DNA from: Nocardioides zeae
GTDB lineage: Bacteria; Actinomycetota; Actinomycetes; Propionibacteriales; Nocardioidaceae
DNA length: 64,000 bases
Direction: 5' to 3'
Assembly (NCBI RefSeq): GCF_010686755.1
Contig: NZ_JAAGXA010000001.1
Location: 620,001-684,000 of the forward strand
Both the position numbers and the translations under genes were made by a program. Under the pieces are notes generated by a model that ran no database searches, was not told the DNA's origin, and was given only the letters and a program-made list of their open reading frames with translations. Positions 45,142-54,191 of the stretch are shown piece by piece; the stretch's first letter is position 1; every line of letters starts with the position of its first letter.

Positions 45142-45570
45142 CTAGTGCTGCCAGCCGGCGGCCCAGGCGACCACGGCCCGCACCGCGGGGTCGGGGTCGG
45201 CGGCGAGCCGGGCGAGCAGGTCGGGGTGGCACAGGCGGTGGGCGGCGACCCAGCCCCGCACCCGGGGACTGCGGTCTGCGGCGAGGGCTGTGAGCACCCA
45301 GGTCGGTGTGCGCGGGTTGCGCGCGACGCACGCCCGTACCGACGGGTCGGCGTCGTCCGCGAGGTGCTCGAGGACGTCGATCGGTGCGTGGTGGGACAGC
45401 GCCGCGCTCTCGCGGATCGCCGGGGTCGGATCGGCGGCCAGGGCACGCACGCGGCGTACCTTGCTCGCCGACGCCGGGGGAGAGGTGAAGGCGGACAGCG
45501 GGGGGCCGCCCTCGCCGGAGGCGGCGAGGGCGGCCCGGTGGGCCGGGCTGAGGAAGCCGATGCAGGACAT
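45142..45570 (-). CDS. HEAT/LRV-type helical repeat protein
   Basis: Cytoplasmic protein of 142 residues made of short repeats like A-D-D-A-D-P-S-V-R-A-C-V-A-R-N-P and A-A-D-P-D-P-A-V-R-A-V-V-A-W; about four units of roughly 24 residues. This is the pattern of variant leucine-rich or HEAT repeats, which bind proteins. Its N-terminus has one Cys (M-S-C-I-G-F). It starts five bases after... upstream nrdB stop, so it is the third gene of the B12-controlled nrd operon; a role in RNR assembly is possible but not shown. Confidence 0.7.
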   Translation of the reverse strand: MSCIGFLSPAHRAALAASGEGGPPLSAFTSPPASASKVRRVRALAADPTPAIRESAALSHHAPIDVLEHLADDADPSVRACVARNPRTPTWVLTALAADRSPRVRGWVAAHRLCHPDLLARLAADPDPAVRAVVAWAAGWQH

Positions 45571-45574
45571 CGTC

Positions 45575-46576
45575 TCAGTCCTGCCGCGCGTTGACCTCGT
45601 AGGAGGTGTTGATGGCCTCGAAGAAGTTGACGAGCTGCAGCGTGTCGTTCGCCGCTGCCATCCACTTCGCCGGGTTGGCGACGCCGTAGTGCGGGCCGAA
45701 GCCGAGCTCGTCGAGGCGTCGGTCGGCCAGGTAGCGCACGTACTGGTTGATGTAGTCGGCGTTGAGGCCGAGGATCCCGTTCGGCAGGAGGTCGCGGTTG
45801 TAGGCCTCCTCCATCTCGACGGCGTCGAGGATCATCTGCTTGATCTCGGCCGCGAACTCCTCGGTCGCGACGTCCGGGTTCTCCTCGAGCACGGTGAGGA
45901 CGAGGTTGATGCCGAACTTCAGGTGCAGCGACTCGTCGCGCACGATCCAGTCGATGAGCGAGCCGAAGTTCCGCAGCAGGTTCCGCTGCCGGAAGCTCAG
46001 CGCGACCATGAACCCGGAGTAGAACCAGATGCCCTCGAGGATGACGTTGTAGGCGATCAGGTTCCGCACGAAGTCGCGCTTGCCCTCGACCGTGGTGATG
46101 TCCAGGGTCTGCTCCGTCATCCGCTTGATGAAGCGCACCTCGAACTCCTCCTTCGCCGCCATCGAGGGCACGTCGACGTGCGCCGCGTAGGCGGACTCGC
46201 GGTCGATGGGGAACGTCTCGAGGACGTACTCGAAGCTCATGCAGTGGTTGGCCTCCTCCCACATCTGCTTCGCGAGGTAGAGGTGACACTCCGCTGCGTT
46301 GACGTAGGGGTACACCCCGAACGCGAGAGCCTTGTTGACGAGCAGCTCGCTCGGGTTGAAGTAGCTCATCAGGAACGTGAGGGCGCGACGCTCGTCGTCG
46401 CTCATCCGCTCGAAGTCGGCGAGGTCCTCGCCGAGCTGCACCTCGTTGGGGAACCAGGTGTTGGCCACGGCCTGGTCGTAGAGCTCCATCGCCCACGGGT
46501 AGGTGACGGGCTTGAGCAGCAGGCCCTCCTCGATGCCGGTGCCGAGGATGCCCCGGCGGCCCTTCGCGGCGCTCAC
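45575..46576 (-). CDS. nrdB: Class I ribonucleotide reductase beta subunit, Phe at radical site
   Basis: Ferritin-like R2 subunit, 333 residues, which stores the oxidant for NrdA. Metal ligands by alignment to known spacing: Glu77, Glu108, His111, then Glu in I-L-E-G-I-W-F and E-x-x-H in R-D-E-S-L-H-L. The radical Tyr of classic R2 lies four residues after the His; here that place is Phe115 (E-A-N-H-C-M-S-F). Phe there and Glu as first ligand match the class Ic (Mn/Fe) enzyme of Chlamydia. GTG at 46576 overlaps the nrdA stop. Confidence 0.92.
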   Translation of the reverse strand: MSAAKGRRGILGTGIEEGLLLKPVTYPWAMELYDQAVANTWFPNEVQLGEDLADFERMSDDERRALTFLMSYFNPSELLVNKALAFGVYPYVNAAECHLYLAKQMWEEANHCMSFEYVLETFPIDRESAYAAHVDVPSMAAKEEFEVRFIKRMTEQTLDITTVEGKRDFVRNLIAYNVILEGIWFYSGFMVALSFRQRNLLRNFGSLIDWIVRDESLHLKFGINLVLTVLEENPDVATEEFAAEIKQMILDAVEMEEAYNRDLLPNGILGLNADYINQYVRYLADRRLDELGFGPHYGVANPAKWMAAANDTLQLVNFFEAINTSYEVNARQD

Positions 46577-49164
46577 TGGCACGACTCGCACTGCAGCCGC
46601 TCCTGCGGGTCCACCGGGCAGGCGGCATCGCCCACCACCTCGAGCTCCTGCACGTCGTCGGGCACGACGGCCGGTACGGCGGGGACTGCCGGCGCCGCTG
46701 CCCCGAAGCCGCGACGCGCGGGGGCCGCTGCGCCGAACCCCCGGCGGGCACCGGAGGCCGCCGGGGTGCGGGCCTCCGCCTTGTTGACCTTCACGGTGCT
46801 CTGCTCGGCCGTGTGCCGCGGCATCATGTGCAGGTAGTAGGTGGTCTTGACGCCCATGCGCCACGCCGCGGCGTACAGCTCCACCATCGACGCGACGCTC
46901 CGGTCCGCGAGGTAGATGTTGCGGCTGATCGCCTGGTCGATCCACTTCTGGGCCCGTGCCGCGACCTCGAGGTAGGCGAGCCCCGGCAGCTGGAACGACG
47001 TCTGGTAGATCTCGACGAGCCCGCGGGGGATCGTCAGGTCGTCGCGCTCCGCGGCGACCTGGGCGAGGTCGCCCTGGTGGCGGAGCAGGTCGTCCCGCAC
47101 CTCCTCCCAGAGCCCGGCGGCGCGCAGGTCCTCGACGAGGTTGCGGTTGACCTCGAGGAACTTGCCCGAGCTGGTGGCGCGGCTGAAGATCTGGCTGAAC
47201 TGCGGGTCGAGGCCGGGCGTGGTGCCGGCGACGAGCCCGATGGACGCGGTGGGGGCGATGGCCAGCAGCGTCGAGTTGCGGATGCCACCGGCCACCTTCT
47301 CCCGCAGCGTGCGCCAGTCGAGGCGGGTGGTGCGGTCGACCTCGACCGGTACGCCGCGGTCCGCCTCGAGGAGGTCGAGGGAGTCGATGGGGACGAGGCC
47401 CTGGCTCCACCGCGAACCGGGGAAGTTCGCGTAGGAGCCGCGCTCGCGCGCGAGGTCGGCGGAGGCGTCGATGGCGTGCCAGGAGACGAACTCCATGATC
47501 TGGTCGATGAGCTCGTAGGCCTCCGGAGAGGCATAGCTGTGGCCGAAGCGCTCGACGACGTCGGTGAACCCCATGACCCCGAGCCCCAGGGCGCGGTTGA
47601 GCTCGTTGGAGTGCTCCGACTCAGGCACCGAGGAGATGGTGACGTCGATGAGGTTGTCGAGCTGACGCACGGCGAGGCGGGTCGACTCCGCGAGCCGGTC
47701 CCAGTCGATGCGGGCGCCCTGCCCGCCGGCGCCGCGGCGCCGGCCCACGACGTGCCGGGACAGGTTGATCGACGCGAGGTTGCAGACCGCGACGTTCTCG
47801 CTGTCCTGGGGCAGGCAGATCTCGGTGCACAGGTTGGAGAGGTGGATCGTGCCCGTGTTGTGGTTGAGGGCGCGGGTGTTGATCGTGTCCTTCCACGTCA
47901 GCCACGGGTGCGAGGTGGACTGCAACGCGGTCAGGATGGCCTTGAACTGCTCGCGGGCGCCGATCTTCTTGTGGCGCAGCCGCCCGGCCTCCGCCTCCGC
48001 GGCGTACTCCGCGTAGCGGCGGGAGAACGCGGCCCCCGTCAGCTCGACGAGGTCGGGCACCTCGGCCGGGTCGAAGAGGTACCACGGCTGGTCGGCCTCG
48101 ACGCGCTTCATGAAGTCGTCGGAGATCCACACGGCGGTGTTGGCCGTACGGGTGCGGCGGTAGGGGTCTCCCGAGTTCTGGCGCAGGTCGAGGAACGCCG
48201 GGAAGTCGAGGTGCCAGTTCTCCATGTAGAAGCACAGCGCACCGAACTTCTTGCCGCCGCGGCTGACGGCACGCAACGTCGAGTCGATCGTGTGCATGAA
48301 GGGGATCGGTCCGGTCGAGGTCGTGTTGTTGGAGGCGATCGGCGAGCCCTCGGCGCGGAGCTTGGTGACCGAGAGGCCGATGCCACCGGTGCCCTTGGTC
48401 AGCCACATGACGTCGCGCACCGACTTCGCGATGTGCTCGATCTCGTCCTCCATCTGCATCACGAAGCAGTTGGAGAGCTGGCTGTAGGTCGTGCCGGCGT
48501 TGACGAGGGTGGAGCCTGCGGCGAGGTACTCGAGGCGCGACATCTTGTCGTAGAAGCGCTCCGCCGCACGGGTGGGGTCCTCCTCGTTCAGCGCGAGACC
48601 CATCGCGACGCGCATCCAGAAGAACTGCGGCATCTCCAGCGGCCGTCCGTCGGGGCCGGCGATCATGTAGCGCGTGCGCATCGTCTGGACGCCGACGTAG
48701 CGCAGCAGGTCGTCGCGGTCGGGGTCGAGGGCGGCGCCGAGCCGCTCGAGGTCGAAGAGCTCGCCGAGACGTGGGTCGAGGAGCCCGAGCTCGACGCCGC
48801 GGAGGACGAACGCGACGAACGCCTCGCCGTGGAACGCGTAGACCTCGTCGCGCGTCACGCCCTCACCGAAGATCGCCTTGTAGAGGCTCTTCACGAGCAG
48901 GCGCGAGGCGATGGTGTCGTAAGCCGGGTCGTCCTTCACGTTCTGCAGCGCCACCTGCACGACGGCCTCGTCCAGCTGCTCGCTGGTGATGCCGTCGAAG
49001 AGCGTGATCTCGAGCTCGGAACGGAGCTGTGTCGCGCGGGCGACCCCGTCGTCGAGACCGGTGGCGGCCTCCTCGATGGACCGGGCGATCTCGTAGCCGT
49101 CGTACGGCGCACGGGTGCCGTCACGCTTGACGACCTCGATCCGGCCGTTGGTCGTGGTGCTCAT
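46573..49164 (-). CDS. nrdA: Class I ribonucleotide reductase alpha subunit
   Basis: Catalytic subunit, 863 residues, reducing ribonucleoside diphosphates. N-terminal ATP-cone (about 8-95), active-site Cys in Q-L-S-N-C-F-V, N-x-C-x-E motif N-L-C-T-E with the radical Cys and Glu, partner Cys in V-A-V-C-N-L, and the Tyr pair in T-T-Y-Y-L-H. C-terminal redox Cys pair C-E-S-C. Just before the tail is a tandem repeat of A-R-R-G-F-G-A-A-A-P. ATG at 49164 has GTGGAG upstream. It needs no B12, so it is sensible that a B12 riboswitch in its leader controls it. Confidence 0.95.
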   Translation of the reverse strand: MSTTTNGRIEVVKRDGTRAPYDGYEIARSIEEAATGLDDGVARATQLRSELEITLFDGITSEQLDEAVVQVALQNVKDDPAYDTIASRLLVKSLYKAIFGEGVTRDEVYAFHGEAFVAFVLRGVELGLLDPRLGELFDLERLGAALDPDRDDLLRYVGVQTMRTRYMIAGPDGRPLEMPQFFWMRVAMGLALNEEDPTRAAERFYDKMSRLEYLAAGSTLVNAGTTYSQLSNCFVMQMEDEIEHIAKSVRDVMWLTKGTGGIGLSVTKLRAEGSPIASNNTTSTGPIPFMHTIDSTLRAVSRGGKKFGALCFYMENWHLDFPAFLDLRQNSGDPYRRTRTANTAVWISDDFMKRVEADQPWYLFDPAEVPDLVELTGAAFSRRYAEYAAEAEAGRLRHKKIGAREQFKAILTALQSTSHPWLTWKDTINTRALNHNTGTIHLSNLCTEICLPQDSENVAVCNLASINLSRHVVGRRRGAGGQGARIDWDRLAESTRLAVRQLDNLIDVTISSVPESEHSNELNRALGLGVMGFTDVVERFGHSYASPEAYELIDQIMEFVSWHAIDASADLARERGSYANFPGSRWSQGLVPIDSLDLLEADRGVPVEVDRTTRLDWRTLREKVAGGIRNSTLLAIAPTASIGLVAGTTPGLDPQFSQIFSRATSSGKFLEVNRNLVEDLRAAGLWEEVRDDLLRHQGDLAQVAAERDDLTIPRGLVEIYQTSFQLPGLAYLEVAARAQKWIDQAISRNIYLADRSVASMVELYAAAWRMGVKTTYYLHMMPRHTAEQSTVKVNKAEARTPAASGARRGFGAAAPARRGFGAAAPAVPAVPAVVPDDVQELEVVGDAACPVDPQERLQCESCQ

Positions 49165-49333
49165 GGTCGTCTCCACCCCTCGTGGAACGTCGCGGTATGC
49201 ACGTCCGCGGACGAGAGGGGTGGGGGAACGGACGCCACCAGGACCGTGCCTCCGGACGGGACGCACGACGATGGGCGGTCGATCCTCCGACCCTCCCTCG
49301 GGGTCGCGGACCCTCGCCCGTCGGGGGCGAGGC

Positions 49334-49520
49334 ACTGGCAGGTCTTCGGACTCGTGGGCAATCGTGCTGCGGCCTACTGTCCGTCGCTTCCCAGGCTGGC
49401 CGGCGGCCGTGCCCAGTGCTTGTTGACGGAGGTCGTTCCCACTCACCGCTGCGGGGCAGTTCCGGTCTTCCACCGGATTCCCTCTTGCGACGACCCGCCT
49501 GGAGGACGGGCCGAACCAGC
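49334..49520 (-). promoter_or_regulatory. Cobalamin riboswitch of nrdAB
   Basis: On the minus strand: GCTGG (49520-49516), AGAGGGAATCCGGTGG, ACCGGAACTGCCCCGCAGCGG, GTGAGTGGGAA, CACTGG...CCTGGGAAG, GAGTCCGAAGACCTGCCAG (end 49335). Very like the metE riboswitch. A perfect hairpin CCTCGCCC/GGGCGAGG (49332-49312) follows at once. B12 should turn off this B12-independent reductase, implying a class II enzyme (NrdJ) elsewhere in the genome. Confidence 0.94.
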
Positions 49521-49530
49521 TGCGTCGACC

Positions 49531-49559
49531 ACCATATATGGAAATCGCATCAGTGTAAC
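49531..49559 (-). promoter_or_regulatory. nrdAB promoter
   Basis: GTTACA (49559-49554), 17-bp spacer, TATGGT (49536-49531) on the minus strand; the start point near 49524 precedes the riboswitch. The AT palindrome CCATATATGG (49532-49541) overlaps the -10 and could be an NrdR-like site, unproven. Confidence 0.55.
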
Positions 49560-49602
49560 TACCCAGATGTTGGGATTGTTCTCACCGTGGCGGGGAGGCG
49601 CG

Positions 49603-50675
49603 TCAGCGCACCCAGTCGTTGCCCGGCAGCTCGTCGAGCGCTGTGATGTCGAGCGTGGGCTCGATGCCGGACTCCGGCGCCAGCCCGAAGTGCTCCATGG
49701 CCGAGCGCACCCACTCGGCGGCGTCGATGTTCATCGGCCCCGAGACCCACATGGCGTAGGGCAGGTTGACGAAGCGTTCCTCGCGCACCGCGTCCAGGTC
49801 GCGCGAGGCCGGGTTGGCCCGCAGCACGGCGACCTTGTCCTCGTAGGACTGGCCCGGGTAGTCGACGAAGAAGATGACGTCGGGGTCGGAGGCCGCGAGC
49901 GTCTCCCAGCCGACCTCGGTCCAGGTGTCGTCCACCTCGGCCGTCGCGTTGGTGATGCCGGCGGTGTCGAAGATGGCCTGCGGTCCGCCGAACGAGCCCG
50001 ACGTGAAGATGGCGTCGGTGCCGGAGTCGAAGAGGAACGCCGTCGGCTGCTCGTCGCCCCGCGGGGCCGCCTCGAGGGCGGCCCGGCGTTCCTCGATGTC
50101 GTCGACGACCGCCGCGGCGGTGTCGCTGTGGCCCGTCAGCTCGCCGATGTTGGTGAGGTCGGTCGTGAGCGCCGTCCAGGCGTCCATCGTGCCGCGGGCG
50201 CCGTCGTCCTGCCGGCAGGTCTCACTGAGCAGGTAGGGCGTGATGTCGTGCTCGGTGAGCATCTCGGGCAGGAGGTTGCGGGCCTCGCTGAAGCCGTAGC
50301 CGTAGCCGGCGAACATCATCTGCGGGTCGACGGCCAGGACGTTCTCCAGCGTGGGGAACTCGTCGCCGACGACGGTGAGCTCGTCGACCCGGTCGTCGGG
50401 GTAGGCCAGCTCCAACAGGTCCTGGTCGCGCGCCATCCCGGTCACGGCGACCAGCTCGTCGCGCGCGCCGGCGGCGAGCACGATCGAGATGATGCCGCCG
50501 TCGTACGCGTAGAGCTCGGTGACCGGGCCGTCGACCGTGACGTCCTCGCCGCAGTTCTGCACGGTGATGGCGCCCGCGCCCGAGGCGGAACCCGAGCTGC
50601 CCTCGGAGGCGCACGCGGCGAGGGTCGGGGCGGAGAGGGCGAGCGTCGCCAGCAGGGCGAGGGGTCGGGTCGTCG

Positions 50676-50679
<4 letters not shown>
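49603..50679 (-). CDS. btuF: BtuF-type corrinoid-binding lipoprotein
   Basis: Extracellular binding protein of 358 residues for the cobalamin importer. Lipobox L-A-A-C near 23. Mature start has I-T-V-Q-N-C-G with a second Cys in S-E-T-C-R, the same Cys plan as the protein at 5030-6013. A long helical segment links the two lobes (E-E-R-R-A-A-L-E). B12 as ligand rests on the riboswitch in front of the operon; family alone would also allow iron chelates. ATG at 50679 overlaps the ATPase stop. Confidence 0.82.
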
Positions 50680-51535
<856 letters not shown>

Positions 51536-51539
<4 letters not shown>

Positions 51540-52600
51540 TGCTGGCCCCCGAACCGGTAGCGGCCGCGCCCCATGAGCAGCAGGAAGAGGGGCGCGCCGA
51601 CCACGCCCGTGACGACGCCGAGCGGGATCTCCTGCGGGCGCACGGCGAGGCGGGCGACGACGTCGACCCACAGCAGGAACAGGCCGCCGCCGAGGGCGGC
51701 GACCGGCAGGACGACGCGGTGGCGCGCGCCGACGACGAGGCGGGCGGCGTGGGGCACGATGAGGCCGACGAAGCCGATGCCGCCGCTGACGGCGACGAGC
51801 ACGCCGACGAGCACGGCCAGCCCGACGAAGAGCGTCGTGCGCATCGCGGCGACGTTGACGCCGAGGGCTGACGCGGTGTCGGGCCCGGCCGCCAGGGCGT
51901 CCATCCAGCGGTGCAGCGCGAGCATGCCGGCGCTGAGGACCGCGACGAGCACCGCCGGGATCCAGAGCTTCTCCCAGGTCGCGCCGCCGACGCTGCCGAG
52001 CATCCAGAACATCACCGAGTTCGCCGCCCGCGGGTCACCGCTGAGGAAGACGAGGAACGACGCGATGGCCGAGAGGCCGGAGGAGAGCACGACCCCGGAG
52101 AGCACCAGCCGCAGCGGCGTCAGGCCGCCCTGGGCCGTGGCGACGAGCCACACGAGCAGCGCCGAGCCGACGGCCCCGAGCAGTGCGCCGGTCGACACGG
52201 CGTAGATGCCGAGACCGCCCAGGACGCCTGTCGTGATGACGGCGGTCGCGCCGACCGAGGCGCCCGAGCTGATGCCGAGCAGGAACGGGTCGGCGAGCGG
52301 GTTGCGCACGAGGGTCTGCATCCCGACGCCTGCCACCGCCAGCCCGGCGCCGACGACCACGGCGAGCAGGGCCCGCGGCATGCGCAGCTCCCAGACGATG
52401 ACGTCCCACCGGCCGGGGTCGCGACCCGCGAAGCGGTCGGTGACCGCGCCGACGACCTCGCCGACCGGGATCCGCTCCGAGCCGAACGCGAGGGACGCCA
52501 CGAGGCTCCCCAGGGTCGCGAGGACCAGGAGCAGCAGGAGGGGCCAGAACGCGAGCCGGCGACGTACGGAGCTGCGCCGCGGCTTCTCGCCGTGGCTCAC
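51536..52600 (-). CDS. btuC: BtuC-type ABC transporter permease
   Basis: FecCD-family permease, 354 residues and about ten helices. R-M-P-R-A-L-L-A-V-V-V-G-A-G-L near 80, N-P-L-A-D-P-F-L-L-G-I-S-S-G-A-S, G-G-I-G-F-V-G-L-I-V-P-H-A-A-R and R-P-Q-E-I-P-L-G-V-V-T-G-V-V-G-A-P-L-F. GTG at 52600 is taken; upstream extension would run into the riboswitch. First gene of permease, ATPase, binding protein, controlled by the riboswitch at 52702-52860. Confidence 0.88.
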
Positions 52601-52701
52601 CGCCGGGTGTGACGGGCGCGGGCGACGGTGGGTCGGGGAGGGAGCACGGCGGAGCCTCTCGGTGTTGGCGCCCTGGTCGCGAGGGGCCGTCGTGAACACG
52701 T

Positions 52702-52860
52702 GAGCCGACAGGTCTTCGGACTCGGGTTCACCCGACGGCACGGCCTTCCCAGGGCGTTGCTGCCCCAGTGGCTTCGTCGTGCCGTCGTCGCCCTCACCGC
52801 TGCGCGCCAGTCCCGGAGTTGCACCGGAGTTCCCTGGCATCCAAGGGATGCGTTCGACTC
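52702..52860 (-). promoter_or_regulatory. Cobalamin riboswitch of the btu-type operon
   Basis: Closing stem GAGTCGA (52860-52854) with TCGGCTC (52708-52702). Core: CCAGGGAACTCCGGTG, CTCCGGGACTGGCGCGCAGCGG, CACTGG...CCTGGGAAGG and GAGTCCGAAGACCTGTC. A TAGCGT -10 (52873-52868) places the transcript start at the first paired base. About 100 bases separate it from the permease start. Confidence 0.92.
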
Positions 52861-52867
52861 GAGGCGC

Positions 52868-52921
52868 ACGCTAGCAGCACGCGGACGCCGGCGCTCCGGA
52901 GGTCGGGTCCTCGTCTAGGGT
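52868..52921. promoter_or_regulatory. Divergent promoters of the btu-type operon and MFS gene
   Basis: TAGCGT on the minus strand (52873-52868) for the btu transcript, and TAGGGT on the plus strand (52916-52921), seven bases before the GTG of the MFS gene, which should be leaderless. Confidence 0.55.
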
Positions 52922-52928
52922 CCACGAC

Positions 52929-54191
52929 GTGACGGTGGACCGGCGCGCCCTCCTGACGGACCGTGGGTTCCTCCGGCTCTGGGCCGGTACGTCGGCGTCC
53001 GGCCTCGCGACGTGGGCGATGCCCTTCGTGCTCGGGCTCGCGGTCGTCGACGGGTCGCTGGGTGCGCCGGCCCTCGGGGTGGCCCTCGCCGCCCGCACCG
53101 TCGGCTTCCTGGCGGTGCTCCCCGCGGCGGGTGTGCTCGCCGACCGCCATGCCCCGCGCGTCGTCGTGCTGGTGGCCTCCGCGGTCGCCGCCGGCGGCTC
53201 CTTCGCCCTCGCAGCGGCGCTGGGACGCTCGGTCGTCGCGACGATGGTGGCCGCGCTGCTGGTCGGTGTCGGGCAGGGCGCCTGCCGCCCGGCCTTCCAG
53301 GCGCTCGTGCCGGCGACGGTCGCCGAGCCCGACCGCCAGGCCGCCAATGCCGCCATCACGGTGGCGGTGCGCGCCTCGGTGCTCCTCGGCCCCGCGGTGG
53401 CGGGCCTGGGTGCCGCGGTCGCGGGCTCCGCGTGGCTCGTCGCCGCGACGGGCGTGCTGTGGGTCGTGGCGGCTGTCGCGCCGGCCCGCACCACCGGCCG
53501 CAGCGCCCGTGGTGTCGAGCCTCGCCCGGCGGACGCGGGGCGACGGGCCGATCGCCCCGGGTTCCGGGCCGAGTTCGTCGAGGGGCTGCGCGAGGCGCGG
53601 CGCCACCCGTGGTTCCTCGGTGGCCTCGGTGCCCTCGCGACCGTGATCATGACGGGCTACTCGGTGACGGCCGTCGCGCTGCCGCTGGTCAGCGCCGACG
53701 CGACCGGGTCCGGGGTGCTGCTGGCGGCGGGCGCGACGTCGTACACCACGGGAGCGCTCCTGGGCGGTCTCCTGCTCGCGCGCTGGCGCCCGCCGTCGAC
53801 GGGGTGGGTGGCGCTCGGCGGCCTCGGCACCTACGCCGTGGCGCCGCTCGCACTGGCCCTGGACCCGCGACTGCCGGTCGTGGTGGCGGCGTACGTCGCC
53901 GTGGGGATCGGCATCGAGCTGTTCAACGTGCCGTGGTTCACGGCCTTGCAGCGGGAGGTGCCGCCGGACCGCCTCTCCCGGGTGTCCTCGCTGGACTTCC
54001 TGGTCTCCTACGGCCTCGCACCGCTCGGGCTCGCGCTCGTCGCGCCGGCAGTCGACGTGCTGGGCATGCGGGCGGTGCTGCTCGGCTGCGCGGTGGCCTG
54101 CCTCGTCGGTCCGGCCCTGGCGGCGCTGGTGCCGGGCAGCCGCCACTTCGCGGCTACGACGCGGACGGAGCGGGGAGCGGCACGCGGATGA
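52929..54191 (+). CDS. Major facilitator superfamily transporter
   Basis: Membrane protein of 420 residues with about twelve helices, resembling MFS drug/metabolite exporters (F-L-R-L-W-A-G-T-S-A-S-G-L near 13; G-V-L-A-D-R-H-A-P-R-V-V loop near 68, the loop 2-3 motif). The substrate is unknown. The GTG at 52929 follows TAGGGT by seven bases. Its last 38 bases overlap the end of the convergent gene. Being divergent from the btu operon it might move corrinoids or ligands, but nothing in the sequence shows that. Confidence 0.82.
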   Translation: MTVDRRALLTDRGFLRLWAGTSASGLATWAMPFVLGLAVVDGSLGAPALGVALAARTVGFLAVLPAAGVLADRHAPRVVVLVASAVAAGGSFALAAALGRSVVATMVAALLVGVGQGACRPAFQALVPATVAEPDRQAANAAITVAVRASVLLGPAVAGLGAAVAGSAWLVAATGVLWVVAAVAPARTTGRSARGVEPRPADAGRRADRPGFRAEFVEGLREARRHPWFLGGLGALATVIMTGYSVTAVALPLVSADATGSGVLLAAGATSYTTGALLGGLLLARWRPPSTGWVALGGLGTYAVAPLALALDPRLPVVVAAYVAVGIGIELFNVPWFTALQREVPPDRLSRVSSLDFLVSYGLAPLGLALVAPAVDVLGMRAVLLGCAVACLVGPALAALVPGSRHFAATTRTERGAARG

